DNA of 40,506 bases from Chloromonas sp. AAM2 (GCA_004335635.1 QAXH01001426.1:1-40506), one strand, 5' to 3'. Numbered from the stretch's first letter, positions 11,538 to 33,836 are shown. Notes: generated by a model from the sequence alone, not told the origin. A program made the numbers and translations.

Positions 11538-14500
11538 ATGTCGGACTGGGTTTACATCCCCAACAAGGATAGCCCTCAAGGCGACATCAAGCAGATGAGG
11601 GGCCTCAGCGTTGACCAGATGAAGGCCGAGGCCGAAAACCTGGGTAAGTTAAACAGTCCGCTGTGGCTAGTGAAGGCATCCGCTGGCACGGCTTTGACAA
11701 CTGTACACGACTGGCCATTCTCCCACCTGCTTCCGACACCATGTTTTTGTTAATGTCAAGATCATGCTCATGGCTGTGGAGCGTAAGCATACGTATTTGT
11801 ATGCCGAAAGCGTGTGTGAGCATTCGGATGGGCATCCCAGGTACATCGCGGCACGTCGCCAGCCCATATACAACATAAAAAAACAAAACAGCCGCAAAGC
11901 GAGGCTCAGGCTAAGCAGGCTCTGTACATTCGTGCACACGTATTCGCCCTCGCGCTCTTGCTGCCACGACAGACGATCGGTGTCTCCAGCTGGCATGACG
12001 ACCGCCGTACACCCAACCAACCGAGAGAGGAATGCCTCGAACAACTCGTCCTTGCAAGGCTGAGAGCCGATGTAACAAACAAGGTTTTTCCAGCTGTCCC
12101 AGACCTTTACAAACGAGGCCCATGTGCATTCCGAACAATTTGCAGGGTTTAGCTTAGTGAATAATATCTCAGTGCACGTTTACCAGCCAAAAGCACTTGT
12201 CTTTTCGCTCACAGCACAAGAAGTGGCGCACCACAGTACTACCAGCAGTTTTTGGTGTAGGGGCTAGCATTGGCCAGCAATTCCCTCGCTCGCAATTGCA
12301 TGGCAGTACCGCCCTTACCACATACATGCCTTGCCTGCATGCTCAGGTGTTGCGTGCTTTAACAAGGATGGCTGGCTCAAGCGCACCGTGAGGCCCACCA
12401 CGGAGTGGTCTTCGAACACTGATGGCTGGATGTGGATGAAGGCGGCTGAGTTCGAGCGCGCCAAGGAGCGCGGTATTGCAGCAGCCAAACAGGCGGTAGC
12501 CAGGGTGAGGAGACTAGGTGACAGTTTGTTTGGGAACTAGACACATGGCCAAGTCCTGGAAGGCATTGCCCAAGCCCATACTTACAAGTGCCACCTTACT
12601 ATGTGATCGCCATCAAGACAACTTGTTCGTCCCATGCCGGATGCACAGGGTGGGCAGTCTGAGCAGTCCTGGCGACATGGCAAGTACATGGTGACCACCT
12701 ACTGGGGTGAGTCACATGCTGGAGAGAACCAGCAGCAAGAGAACGTTGACGCGTAAGGTGCTCGCAAGCCATGTGTAATTACATAGTGTGCAACACACTG
12801 CCCGCTGTTACAAAACACGAGTATTTGCTGTACAGCCTCTGCTACGGAGATGTCTCTCCAGTGAACCAGTTGTGCTGTGGCGAGTAATGGTATGGCTGCC
12901 TGGACTTCACCGTGTACTGGACCTGACTCGGACCATACAAAGCTGCACAATGATAGACGATAATCCTGCTTGTCCTGCCGCCCACAGGGGATATTCCACA
13001 CGGCTACCGTCTGATGTCCCGGGGCGAGTGGAACTCCGAGGCGTGCAGGGCGCTGGCCAAACGGGACCCGGGCGGCTGGGCGATTGCCATGCTCAGGTGC
13101 AAAAAGGGAGAGGGCGGGAACAGGGTCTTATTGCGAATAGGAGCAGGGTTTTCGGTGCGGGTTTAGGCGTATGCCTGACAGAGCCTGTTGTGCTAGACAG
13201 TGCGGCAACATGATCGGAAGGATTGCATCTGCAGGCTTTGGGTCACACTCAACAGCAGAACGCTTTGCGAATTGCGTTGCCTGAGGCCAACTGTCAGTGC
13301 ATTCTTGTGTTCTAAACCACCACACTCACATGCCAACGCACTGCCATTCTGCCTGTCCGCTCCCTCAGTGATGGCAAGTGTGACGGCCATGGCTACAGCG
13401 GCCCGGGCGGCGGCACACACTCCATGACCCTGGACGAGATCCAGAAGCACACCATGTACACCATGGTGAGAGATGGGAACAGACAGCTGCATGTGGCACA
13501 GTAAACTAGTTGTTATCTTGCAAGGTGTGCAAACTGGCAGCCAAGCCCATCATGGTGTTAGACAATCATCTTGTCGGCTCACCTGTCTGTTGCATTATGA
13601 TCCTTTTCATGTCTATCTCTGCAGGGTGATGTCATGCTGGTGGAAGACGACGCCGGAGGCGCATGGTGAGGGTCCATGAGCCAGGATCCGTTGCGCCACA
13701 GGGCATCTCGTCTGTGGAATAGGTCATTTGAAGACTTTACAAAGGAAGTCGGTCAGCTGACATTCGCATGTGTTACGTGGAGATTGCAAACATGTATTGG
13801 CACTGAAGTTCAGTGAGCCTCCTCTCCCGTGCGTTTAACGTGCGTTGTTAACGCGTCCAGGCATCGTCGTGCGTAACGGAGGCTGCGTCCAGACCTAACC
13901 CTGACCCTGACCCATGACCTGATTCCCTCTCTGCAGCCCAAGGAATTAAACGCCCGTACCCGTTTGAGTCTGCTCGCCTTCGCTATCAAACGCTGCTGCT
14001 GTTGCCCACTGTGCGCGCAGTGAGGATTGGGCCAGCTCCATCCTCGACCGAATGCATGGCAGCGGCGAGGGCGATCAGACAGACAAGTTCGCAGTCTACA
14101 CGCGAGAGATCTTTGAGAGCAAAGGAGGCGTACTCGTGTGCTCGTGCCCTGGCGACCAGCATGGTGGAATGCATAGCCGGTAAGAGGGACATGAGATCAG
14201 ACTGGTTGTGCAATGTCCGACGACGACATGATCTCGCATTTCGGCAGGCCTTGTGCCGCTGTGTGCAGTGGGACGCATGCACACTGTGCCTTCCGTGCAT
14301 CAGCGACATCTGAATCCTGACAGTTGCGGCATGCTTGCCAACCTGGTTTGTCCGCAGCGTGAAAAACTTCACGGAGTCGCGTGGTTGGGATTACGCACCC
14401 GTCCAGTTCGACGCATGGAGTCGTGAGGCGCTTGAGTGGTAGGCGGCAAGCGAGGTCGGGGCAAGGATGTGCCAGGGTGTGTGATGAGGCCAAAGTGGGC

Positions 14501-16336
14501 GGTCGATTAAAGCGAGTTGCAGCGCGCCAGACGGGTCAAGGATGTTCCTTTATGCAAGTAACGCCCACCATCTTTGTCTGGTCGTCCCGCTGAATCCGCC
14601 CGCGCGCCAAGGGAGAGGCGCCTTCGGTTGTTTCCTTGCACGCGCGGATGATTCGTATGAATTGGGTTATCATCTTTGCCTGCTTTCACCGCTGAACCCG
14701 TCTGTTCGCCATCTTTGATTGTTAACTGTGGGGATGATGGCGCACCATGCCTGCATCTCCATACCTTTTCTTAAAGCACTAGCTCATGCGTTTATGGCGT
14801 GCAGGATCTCCATTGCGCACAATGCCCTGCATCAGCACACTCGCGTTTGCGTGCTGGCCTTGCGTCCAGGTTCAAATACTGGAAGATCAACGTCGAGAAG
14901 TGCCTGACGCACTCCATTCGCGGAGGCAAGCGCTACCTGCTTGAGGTCAAAGTCAACGGAGGAGGAGCAGGTAGGGTGGAGTGGGGTGTCAGTGAGGCGA
15001 CAGTGGAGATCATTGAGTCACCTCTATGTCCGAGCGCCACCGAACGGTGGATTTTCCTCCATGTCTTGCACCAGCAGTCAGACAAAAAATAAAGATGTCT
15101 GCCAGTTCTGGGACAATTTTTTGGATGGTGTGACTGACATATCTGAGATGTGTGGACATGTGAACAGGATGAGTGTGGTGCGAGACTGGTATGTGTTGTT
15201 TGGCTAGCCACTGCCGCGTTGTGACTGTGAGCTCGCCCTACAGTTAAACCAGCAATCAACGCCATGTCTTGTTGGTTCGGCGCAGGCTGTGAGAGGGAGC
15301 GCAGTAAGAACATGACCACGTGGTGGGTTGACTGCATCAAGCGGATGGGCCGCTTCCTGTATCAGGAGATGCGCAAGGCGGGCAGGAACCCCATTGACGT
15401 GGGAGACGGCACGCAGCTGCTGGTCGTCGGACAGGTACGTTGTACCAAGGCAGGGGTTGGCAAACCATAACCTTGGAAAGGCCAGGCGGCACAGTGGGAC
15501 AAAAGCAAACCGAGACGAAGATGTTGCAAGGGATCGAGTAAAGCGACGCGTGCAGCTAAGCATACAAGCTAGGAATGCAAAGCCGAGCATCGCTCACGAA
15601 AGCGAGTCATCTGTAACTGCATGCTTAAGGAATACGTACACATGGCTGCAGGCTCTGGCGCGAAAATAGAGCAAGGCTGGTTGCCGCATAGGGAACATGT
15701 TCAAGTTGGCACAGATTGTCTACTGAATTCATTGCTGATCGCAGTCCGCTTACTCCCTCGACTCCTCCCACTCACTCCCGCTCTTGCCCTGTTTGCTTGT
15801 CCAACCTTCCCAACTCGCGCAGGTCATTTTGGACGAGGATGATTACACAAGCTTCACGCGCGAGGGCGCACGCCTCAACCCAGCACGGGGTCCAGACGGA
15901 GTGGATATGGCGGTAAGGCTACAGCGACAGTCAGTAGCAATACTCAAAACTGTGTAACAGAGGTTGTGTAACTGAGCCCCAAAGGGCTGATGCACAATTG
16001 CTGGGAATCCACCGCAGAGAGTGCATCCCATGAGCATTTTGCAAAGCATGATGTCTGGCAGTGCTGCATGTGATACCTACCGGATCATCACGTTTGCTCA
16101 CCCACCTGTGATCTGCATTGTATCATCATGTCTGCACACACGCACCCATGTGACGACTTCCCCTTCCACGTGCATCAGCCCAGCCTGTTGCCACCGTGTA
16201 TGCACACCACATGCAGGTCCACTACCTGCTGCTGAACGGTACTCAGAACTGGTGGGCTGTGATCACCAATGCCTATGCTTCATCGGGCGGCAAGTGGAAG
16301 CAGGTGGACTCGAAGACGGAGTCAGGGGGCTTCTGA
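11538..16336 (+). CDS. Unknown protein with PAN/apple-like N-terminus
   Basis: Twelve exons join with consistent phase: 11538-11643, 12347-12504, 12649-12706, 12988-13096, 13369-13465, 13625-13665, 14021-14179, 14358-14438, 14870-14970, 15286-15434, 15823-15912, 16217-16336. They encode 422 residues ending KTESGGF. Residues 1-50 (NKDSPQGDIKQM, then VACFNKDGWLK) follow the PAN/apple pattern of a DxPGGDI-type strand followed by CxxFNxxGxxxLK, though most of the domain cysteines are missing. Later blocks include HGYRLMSRGEW with GGWAIAML, a Gly-rich SGPGGGTHS, and GGKRYLLEVKVNGGG, which resembles a cystatin-type strand. No signal peptide or membrane segment is visible, which is odd for a PAN-like protein. 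An in-frame upstream ATG at 11337 could add 67 residues. I do not recognise the full-length family and assign no function. Confidence 0.8.
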
Positions 16337-17000
16337 GAGGCAGCCGAGAAAGGAGCAGGAGTTACTTGGAAGCTGAACATTATGTTGGACATGGCTTTGA
16401 AACCGCGAAGACTGAGGAGATCATTGATGGTACCATGTTCATGTTTGAAGATCGTGGAGATGGTCAAGGGGCCCAAGCTTGGAAAGGCCGAGTATGAAAC
16501 AGTCGACTCTCCCATACTTTTGACTGTGCTTGGGCAAACATGTGCCGTAGAATGAGCTATGTTGAAAAGTGTCACGCTGCAGCTGATGATTTGAACTTGT
16601 GCTGGAGTTCCACAAAACAGTCACACAGCAATGCGTGGCGACCCTTGGTCATGCCTTGCTGTTCCAATCAGTTGTCATGCTCGGTTAGAGCATGACTGGC
16701 TTTGAGGTGGTGCTTGATTAAAGGTATCATGTCAGCCTTGTGCGATGTATCTGTACGTGTAATCCCTTGGCGCGCTTTTGCCCATTGCACCTTTGGAAGC
16801 AGAAGTCTGTCATGATGTCAGCTATTTCACTGTAGCCTACCTCACGGCGCGGCCAGCCCATCTTTTCTGTTGGTGTGACCTCACTGCCCATTCATGTGTT
16901 TGGTCAAGTGATTCCTGAGTGGCAGGCAGCAACTTCAGCTACACGCTAGAGATGCTCATGAGAGAGATATAAGCACTGATGATGATGTAAGCCACCAGAA
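16337..17000. other. Intergenic: 3' UTR and helicase promoter
   Basis: This is the 3' untranslated region of the upstream gene followed by the presumed promoter and leader of the helicase. No exon-like sequence was seen. Confidence 0.5.
16758..16762 (+). terminator. Possible TGTAA polyadenylation signal
   Basis: TGTAA 422 bp after the stop of the PAN-like gene and about 240 bp before the helicase ATG. It fits the algal poly(A) signal by sequence and place. Confidence 0.45.
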
Positions 17001-25968
<8,968 letters not shown>

Positions 25969-27160
25969 TCAAACACGGGCTGGGTGTAGAGTGGGTGGTG
26001 TGTGGAGTAGGAACGAGCACTGTTCAGCCTGGCTATTGGTAGGTTCGAGTTGATTAGGCTTACGTTTTGTTGATCTGAATAGCAGCTGGTGCGACAACGT
26101 TTGCAAGAACCAACACAACCCAATACTGATCATGCGTCCGTTGCTGCTTCATCTCCCGGAGCAACCAACTCTGGTAGCCCTTTTGTCTCAAGGGCGTGAG
26201 CGTGGCGAACTGTCCTGCCTAGTTGTTTTTTTTCTCGCTCGGGCGCAACACTGTTAAACATTGATTTCATGCTCCATGTACTCATGCCGAGTCTTATGGC
26301 AATCACTCCACTGCTCGGTTTGCATATCCGGTCTGGTAGCAGTGCTTCCGGTTGTGCATTGAAATCAATGAATGGCCTGCGTGGCTTTTTGCACTCAGCA
26401 TGTCCCTGTGAAAGCTGAGGGAGATCCAGACACCACTGATGCTGGACAGAAACGCCCAGATGGGCAACAAGGGGCTCACTGACTAAGGGAACAAATGACC
26501 GACTCAGGGCTCCTCATTGTGTCCTAAATGCCAGCGTTTCACGGCATCGTGTGACGGCACCAGCACTGCTAGCAGCAAAGGTGTCATGGGATGGCACACA
26601 TCCCGATGCGATGCAATGACTCTGGGTCGTCCTGAGCAAAGACGCAATTGAAGACCAAGGCACAATTTAAGCAATGACAGGAGAGTTGATAAAACCGTTG
26701 CGGCAACAATAGCAGCGCGGGTCGGGCAGTGGGGTTAGGAATGACTGGTCCACAAGGTGTGCAACCCTTGGGGACAAAAAAAAGGCGAAATGATTCAGTG
26801 ACACTGACTCCCATGGGTCGCCAATCCTGCGCCAGTGGCAAACACCAGAAAGGTGGAGAGTACTCAATAAATAAATCAGGAGGCATTTGCCCTAGCCAAC
26901 GTGTACAAACATGCACAACAAGAGCAGGACAAAGGACAAACCCGCAATCACATGGGAACACGACAGTAAATCAGTCTGCAGAATAGTTGATTTGATGATT
27001 CATAAGTTGGTTGCCTGAAGGGAGTCATGTCAGGTCAGGTAAAAGTTCTGTCACCCGCAAGATCCAGCAAAATGCTGCGAAACCTGGAGCTTATTAATCT
27101 GTGTCTAAGGGTCAAGTTGGACGCGCCGCACGCGTTTATTAACCACAAATAGATTGGTCA

Positions 27161-27165
27161 TGTAA
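27161..27165 (+). terminator. Possible TGTAA signal of the helicase gene
   Basis: This is the first TGTAA I see downstream of the helicase stop on the plus strand, implying a 3' UTR of about 1.2 kb. Confidence 0.4.
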
Positions 27166-27306
27166 AGCACAATGGCAAGCAAAAGCAGCACGCCATGCTG
27201 TTCTTGAACACTCGCTGTCCCAGCTTACTACTTGAGTTTACTGCTTGACATGGAAAATGTCAATGCTGACGTCAAGGTCATACGTGAATGCATGGTGGTG
27301 CAACCA

Positions 27307-27311
27307 TTACA
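27307..27311 (-). terminator. Possible TGTAA signal of the kinase gene
   Basis: TGTAA on the minus strand, about 510 bp after the kinase stop codon. Confidence 0.4.
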
Positions 27312-27822
27312 GCCTCGGGTGCATGTGATGCACACAGCACTGTCCTGGGTGGTGTTCCTACATTGAACTGACACGAATGGATTTCTATGTGTGTGGCCCA
27401 TGCTAGTCTTTATCTTGCTTCTCACTCCGCTTCCATGAGTTTAAGCAGTACTTGGCCCCTGTAAGACCTACGCCACCATCCTTCGCACCTTTAACAGCAA
27501 AGCGCAATGCTTGCTGCAAAAACCCACTACTGGTGATACGCACCGTTGCCTGCCTTGCACTCATCGCTTCCTCTATCCACTTGCACTGTGGTCGCACACA
27601 CGGCCTGCTCCAGTGCAACCGCTCGTAAACTCACCCTGTGCCTTCATCTGCAAACGTCTTATGTTGATGCTAATGGTTCCCTCATGTCCGACAACGCTGC
27701 AACAGAAAACGTCCGCGATCACGCTAGTCCTTCTCATCCACAATCGCGCTCGCTGCTGAGTCCTTGACCATACCACACTGCGACTGATTCTGCCCTCCCT
27801 TTCGTTGCTCAGTTGCAACGTG

Positions 27823-30800
27823 CTAGCATATAACGCAGGCGCAGCAGGACGGCTGCTTCACTGCTGGCGGATCCAAGATTGCATCTAGCGCTTCTGGCCC
27901 TTGCACCGAGCCAAGATCGGTTACCAGCGCTCCATTGCTGCTGGGCCCTGCGGCCCACAGCGGCATGCCCGTGCTTGTCCCTGCGCTCGTGCGCTCGTCA
28001 CCTCCAGTGGCACCCGTTACGCGTGAGTTGCGAGATCCTCGCGATTTCTGCGACACACTGAGCTTTGAGCCTTTGAAACTGACCCCCAAGCGATGCGAGC
28101 GGCTGCTCTGGGGCCCGGTAATGCCGCTGTGCCCTTCGCTGTGTGCGTAACCACTGTGCGGCGCCTCTGCGTCCGCAAGCAGCTCATGATGAATTGCTGA
28201 CAGTTTCTGCACAACCTGCGAGTTGCAACGCAACACACCGTAACGGACGTGTAAAACTCGCAAGCGTGCCCTATGCTGCTTCACAAGTGCTCCTGTTCAA
28301 GTTCTGAAATGTGCTTTCGCTCCTCACAAGCCATTCGCCGCACTAACCTGGCTCATGGCAGGGCGGGCAGCCGGGTCCTGGGCCCAGCACCTGCACAGAT
28401 GAAGCATGCAAGCGTGAACATGCTAGAGACAAGACCGACCTGACGAGCTTCAATGCAAGACAAGCTGCAATTGTTGCTTCTTCAGTCCAGCATGCGCGAC
28501 AAGTTGCCATCCCGCAAACACTTCCCCAGCTTTTCCCCCAGCTGCCTTTACACTTACAGCACAATAAGCTGCCACAGGCCATCGTGATCAATTTGCTCCA
28601 GTCGCCGCGGCCTGCAAACACATATGCACAGGAAGCACTGCTCTGTGAGCTGACATGGCGGGCGGACCTCTGCCACCTTCATGGACTTGCTTAGTGTGCA
28701 AAGCAAGGCAAGAGACTGCGTTCGCATTTGAAACTGCATTGGCAAGGCAATGGAGCTCTGGCCCAGAAGTGATCACTATGATGTGGTCACTCAGGCACTT
28801 GCTTTCTTTATGCTACTCTTGCAATGTCCCCCCAAATTACATGTGCCCTCTGACCTGTACCCGGACTGAATGCGCGATGATAGGTAGTCCACCTCTTGTC
28901 GAGTGCGGCCTGACAGCAGGAGTGTGCGCCCAAGCACCTCGTACCTGCACACAAATGCGAACAGCCCATGCAATAATCGCACAAGTGACCCGCTAGAACA
29001 CACACCTGTCCGACTCATTGTGACAGACTCATGTTCGTCCTCCTGGAAGGACTCTTGCGCAAGCCGTTGCCAGTCCAGCCTCTCAAGACACTGTGTCCTA
29101 TCATCCAGACGCAAGCCAAGGGAGGTGTGACAGTTCAAAACCATTGTTTCTGCCTGCTCAACAGTTGTTTCCTCGCTCAACGGAGCCATGCAGAGCAAGA
29201 GAGCCTGTGCACTCACATGACGATGGCAAAGCTGTACACATCACTCTTTTCGTTGTACAGCTCCTCCTTGGCTACCTCAGGGGCCATGTACAGAGCAGTG
29301 CCTGCACCTCCTGCACACATCAGCAGATCAGCAGGCAAGACAGGGCGAGTAATTCCACACAGTGCAGGGGCCTGACACTCACGAGCACTGTGTAAATACA
29401 GACCACGATTTTTACATTTGTGTTGAGCACTCGCGAGCTGACCATTTCCCAGGCTGACACATCTGCAATCTTCAACACAAAAGCAAGTAGTACTGCAGTT
29501 ATTGGGCTGTACGTCACATGCCAATGGTCACTGCGTCATCACTGGGAACGGCAACCTCAGAGGGCCCTCTGAACTGCCATAAGAATTACAGGTCTACCAG
29601 CCTGCCTACATGTGCCACAATTGACGCCACGATTGATGCCTGATGAAATCCAGACCAGCAAATCAGCCCCATCGTTACCTGTGAGAGCGTACAGCATGTC
29701 CACTTGGCTAGTGAGCTGCACCCAGCCGTTCACGTCCGACTCGGACGGCACTGCCGAGGTCCTCCGACTGTCGCCCAGACGGTACCCCGCCCGTGGGCTG
29801 GGAGGGCAGAGCTGCGCATTGCTGCCGCCGTGACTGCCGATGCAGATGGCACCGCCAGCACTGATCTGCGCCGCAGAGCTGAGCAGATGCTGGGGCAGAC
29901 TGTGCGACGGCTGCGATGGCGTGCTTGTCCTGCCTGCCTGGGAAGCACCGTAGGTAGGTGTTGGGCAGTCCCGCATGTCTAGCAGCATGTCACGTGCCAG
30001 CTGCAAAGGATCAAATTCGTTTCCTTCCACTGCAACACCCTTGCTCTTGATTGGTGAAGACGTAGGCGGAACATGGGCCAGCTTGCGGGATGGTGACTTG
30101 GCATCCCGCACAAACCTAGCACGCGGAGAGCTGGGTCCGTGATTGACAGCAGGCTGATGGAGTGTGCTGCTGCTGCCTGGCTCAAGCCCATTCCCTTGAT
30201 CGTCAGCACCTGCGGAGACTCGTTTCTGGACAGTTGCTGCACCGTGTTGGCGACTGATGCTGTCCTGGCTGATGCGAGGCTGCATCATGTCCCGGCTTTT
30301 CCGGTAGCTGCCTGCCCAACTGTGTTCATGCTGAGCTTGGGCTACGTGAAAACTTGCCCGCCCATGCTGCGCCAAGGGGGAGCCTCCATTCGAGAACGAC
30401 GCCTGGTGTGATCTGAATTTGATCGGATTTGATCGCACTGGCATTCTGTCGGAAGCAGAACCAGTAGATGTTGGTTCAGGAATCACGTGACTGTTTGGAC
30501 CAATGACGTCTGTCGCATGCTTGGTATCTGAGGCTTGGTCTTCGTTGACTGTCGCTACTACCATGTCCAAGGTGGCGGTTGGGACACGCCCAGACCACTG
30601 AGGCCATGCCTGGACGTGCCTCATTGAGGGCGGCAAAGAGCGTATCCGTGTTGCCTCAAGGGGCACGGCAGCCCCTGCTACGGGCTGTCCTGACAGCTCC
30701 TGTCCATCAGACATGCGCGTGATTAATTCCACCTGCGTTGGAGTGCAGGTGCGACTGAGATTAGATGGAGTGCGTGTGGCCTCCCGGTCAGACGTGTGCA

Positions 30801-33800
30801 GATTACCGGACCCATGCAATGCGGCAGCTCCTTCCAAGTACTGATAGCACCACTGGTGTGGCTGCTGCAGAGGCTGATTGGCCGCAGCTGCCAGAAGGAC
30901 CGAAGTGAGCGGCAAGTTGCCTGGCTCCTCTGCAGCTGGAAACGAAGACCGATGCGACAAGCCTGCCGAGTTGTTGGAAGGGCGGGAGCTGTGTGGGGAA
31001 GGTCGGCCATCCGGCCGGCCTGTGTTTGACATGCGTGTGAGCGCGATAACGTGCGCCAGTCCACTGCTGCTATGCCGAGTCTGTCTAGAAGGGGAACGAT
31101 ACACGGTCACGGGAGCCCCTGCACCTGTAAGTTGCTGTGGTAAGTTTGAGAAAGAAGTGTGTAAAGAGCGGGGGTTGCGGCCGAGAGAGCTATGCGGTGT
31201 GAGCAAGACTGCACCCTGCTTGGCCAGTCCGTTAGCCCCTGTGCTGCTGCTTGCTCCTGCGCTGGAGCTGCTGAGATGTGCTGAGATGCGGCTCTGCAAT
31301 GCGGCAGCCAAAACTGACGCATCTGTTCGAGGCGAAGGCACAGCGCCTGAGCTACTGCTCGCCCTAGTTTGCCGCACAATGCCATTCATGCTTGCGGGCC
31401 GCAGCATTGCATTACCGGATGCAATGTGACGGTGATCTGGGAACAGGCGTTCAGAAGCAGGCTCGTTCTCTTGGCCTCGACTTCGACCACTAGGCCGCCC
31501 ACTGCTGGTGCCATCAACAACTGATGACGTGGCCCGTGATGGTGGCATGGGTGCACTGATAAGGCGGTGTTGCTGCTGTGAATGCAGCACCACTTGGCTG
31601 GCGCTGCGCCCTGGCAGCAACCTGCTCTGAGGTGTCCTGGCGGGCAGTCCCAACGTGCTCTTCTTACGCATTGGGGATGACACGAAAGGCTGTGCAACAA
31701 GACTTCCAAAATTGTCGCATTGCACGGCAGGACGTTCTGTGCCGTCCGTTTCTGCCTCGTCTGCCCCTGTAGCTGGAGGATGCCACGCAGCGCCCCAGGT
31801 CTCCGCCCGCACGTGAGCAACCGCTGCCTGCTTAACATGCAGCTCTTGCTCGCTAGCAGCTATCAGCCCGCTGTTCGAGCCCACCGCAATCAATGCACCC
31901 GGTGCTGCAGCAGAAGAAGCAGCAAAGATGTTGTCAGACATGCCCGGTGGTGGACGGATGAAGCTGCTCAGTCGCCGAGCCAGGGAGCTGGCGGGGGATT
32001 CCGGCATGACCCCGGCTGCTGACGAGCAGGGCGAGCGCCGGTCCCCTGTGTCCGGAATTCCCTGGCTGCCGTACACCATGTCGCTGAGGCGGCCCAGGTG
32101 GCGACCAGTGGTTGCGCCGGTGCTGCGGCGGCTGAGGTGGGACCCCACGCTGCGGTGGACGCCGCTGGGGTGCAGGAGCATGCTGTCTGAGGAGGCGCAG
32201 CCCACCATGCTGTGGTGGCCAGGTCGGATGGTTTCCAGAACCTGCACATATCAGCACATGTTGACATCATGCATCACTATATTTCTTGCATTAGCCAAGT
32301 ACTTGTCTTACCTAAGCCTGAAAACCAGCTGATTCAGCCACCTGAAAGCCGATTTGGAAAGGTGTGTGCAGTGACGCAAGAGGATGAACTGCAACGGCTG
32401 TGTAGGCGTGCCTGACCAGAACAATTGACTCGCTTTAGTTGGCGGTACTTGCATCGTTGAGGTTTCACTTTGTCCACCCTTGCCAACCATCCCTGTTGTA
32501 CCTACCGCATACAATCCAAAGTCTGCCAGCTTCGCCGTTGCTTGTTGCAGCAGTGACGGTTTGGATGCAGATGCATCAGCACCGCTCCCCACCAGCAAAA
32601 TATTGTCTGGCCTGTGCACATGACGCGAGTGATGGGGCAGTATGAGATTAGCATGTGCACTGAGGTCAACCTGGCCTACGCTGGCATTGGCTTGTCAAGA
32701 GGCACTCATCACCACATACTCGTCACATGCGCATCACACCACATGCACAGGAGCACATCAGGATATCATGCGGCGAAGTGTTTGTCAATCACTCGTCCAA
32801 CACTAACTCTGAGCAGTAGCATACCTGGTCTGGTATGGGTCATGCCGAAATTGACACTGTGTCACAATAACTGTCCCACGACTCACTTGACGTCTCGATG
32901 GATGATAGGTGGCTGCTGCGTGTGAAGGAAGTCTAGTGCACGTGCTACGTCCAAACACCACGCTACAGCAGTGGCATCCGAGTACCGGGGGCCCGGTGCC
33001 TGTGGTGGCTCGGCAAATGTAACGGTGAGGCTCCTGGATGCCTGAGTGCGGGGGATTGGAGGGTCCGGCGGGGGTGGGGCTGGGATGGGCAGAGGCTGGG
33101 CGTCTGCCTGACAGCTGCGTATGACAGCTGCTAAAGGGCCCAGCTGCAAGGCAGCGGCACGTTTGGGAACAGCAGGCGCTTGAGTGCAATGCCTCTTGGT
33201 GCCAGTGAACGGGGCATGGCTGACTGTGTAGTCGTTTCCCATTGCCGGCGTACAACCATGTACACCCATGACTGACCCCCACGTACCTTGGCAAGCTCCA
33301 AGATAAGACCCCATGTGTGGCGTCGTGTGGGCAAACCACAGAAGGCTGCCGGCAGGTGACAGATGGCCAGGACACGGATGATGTTGCTGCAGGCATGGGC
33401 AAGCCATCATGTTGAAATGATTTGGGTCTGAAGCTACTACGACGCGGTTGCTTGCAATAGCCACCCACGAACCTGTGTGCCAATCGTGCTAGCAGGTGCG
33501 CTTCTTTCAGGAACGCTGCTACATTGTCCGCGCGTCGTGCTGCAGGTAGCAGGGGCATGCCAAACACGAGGAATATCAAAATGTTGCCGTAATGCAGAAT
33601 GCAACAGGCCGAACATGACCAGTTTTCGCAGCCCTGGAGTTATGTCCCTGATACGTACCTGCAGTGGGGTGAATGATCTTCACTGCCACCTCGGCGCCAT
33701 CCAGTCGGCCTTCGTACACCCGGCCACCGGTACCCCCGCCGAGCCTTTTGGCTACGTCAATCACTAGCCTGTCATTCAGCACGTCATTGGCTTCCAGTAC

Positions 33801-33836
33801 CGGGATGTCCTCCACTGCCATGCCCCCCTCGTCCAT
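27823..33836 (-). CDS. TKL-type protein kinase with giant activation-segment insertion
   Basis: Exons in transcript order: 33836-33659, 33539-33473, 33386-33287, 33143-32887, 32611-32506, 32241-29679, 29310-29217, 28944-28855, 28611-28558, 28390-28348, 28215-27823. Every phase joins; 1314 residues. Kinase landmarks: glycine loop GGGTGGRVYEG (33-43), Lys53 in VAVK, Glu72 in FLKEAHLL, IIHRDVKPDN (Asp199), DFG (231-233), YMAPE (1098-1102), KSDVYSFAIVMYEV, CWAQDPAARPAMSQVV. HRDxKxxN indicates Ser/Thr specificity; the C-lobe pattern is that of MAPKKK/TKL kinases. Residues 237-1090, all from one 2563-bp exon, lie between DFG and APE and are rich in Ser, Gly, Pro, Arg and His, so probably disordered. 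A Pro-rich insertion (PIPAPPPPDPP) lies before the catalytic loop. The protein ends SCCACVIC, a CaaX-like tail. An upstream exon spliced at about 33859 is possible. Substrate and pathway are unknown. Confidence 0.93.

Larger units (their letters stand above)
25969..27822. other. Convergent 3' region of helicase and kinase genes
   Basis: The two genes point at each other, so this stretch holds both 3' untranslated regions. No exon-like reading frame or RNA gene was recognised. Confidence 0.5.

Noticed and set aside
30878..31429. 183-codon open frame on the plus strand opposite the kinase insert
   Set aside because: It lies wholly antisense to the large kinase exon, whose phase is fixed by both neighbouring kinase exons. 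It is a compositional shadow.
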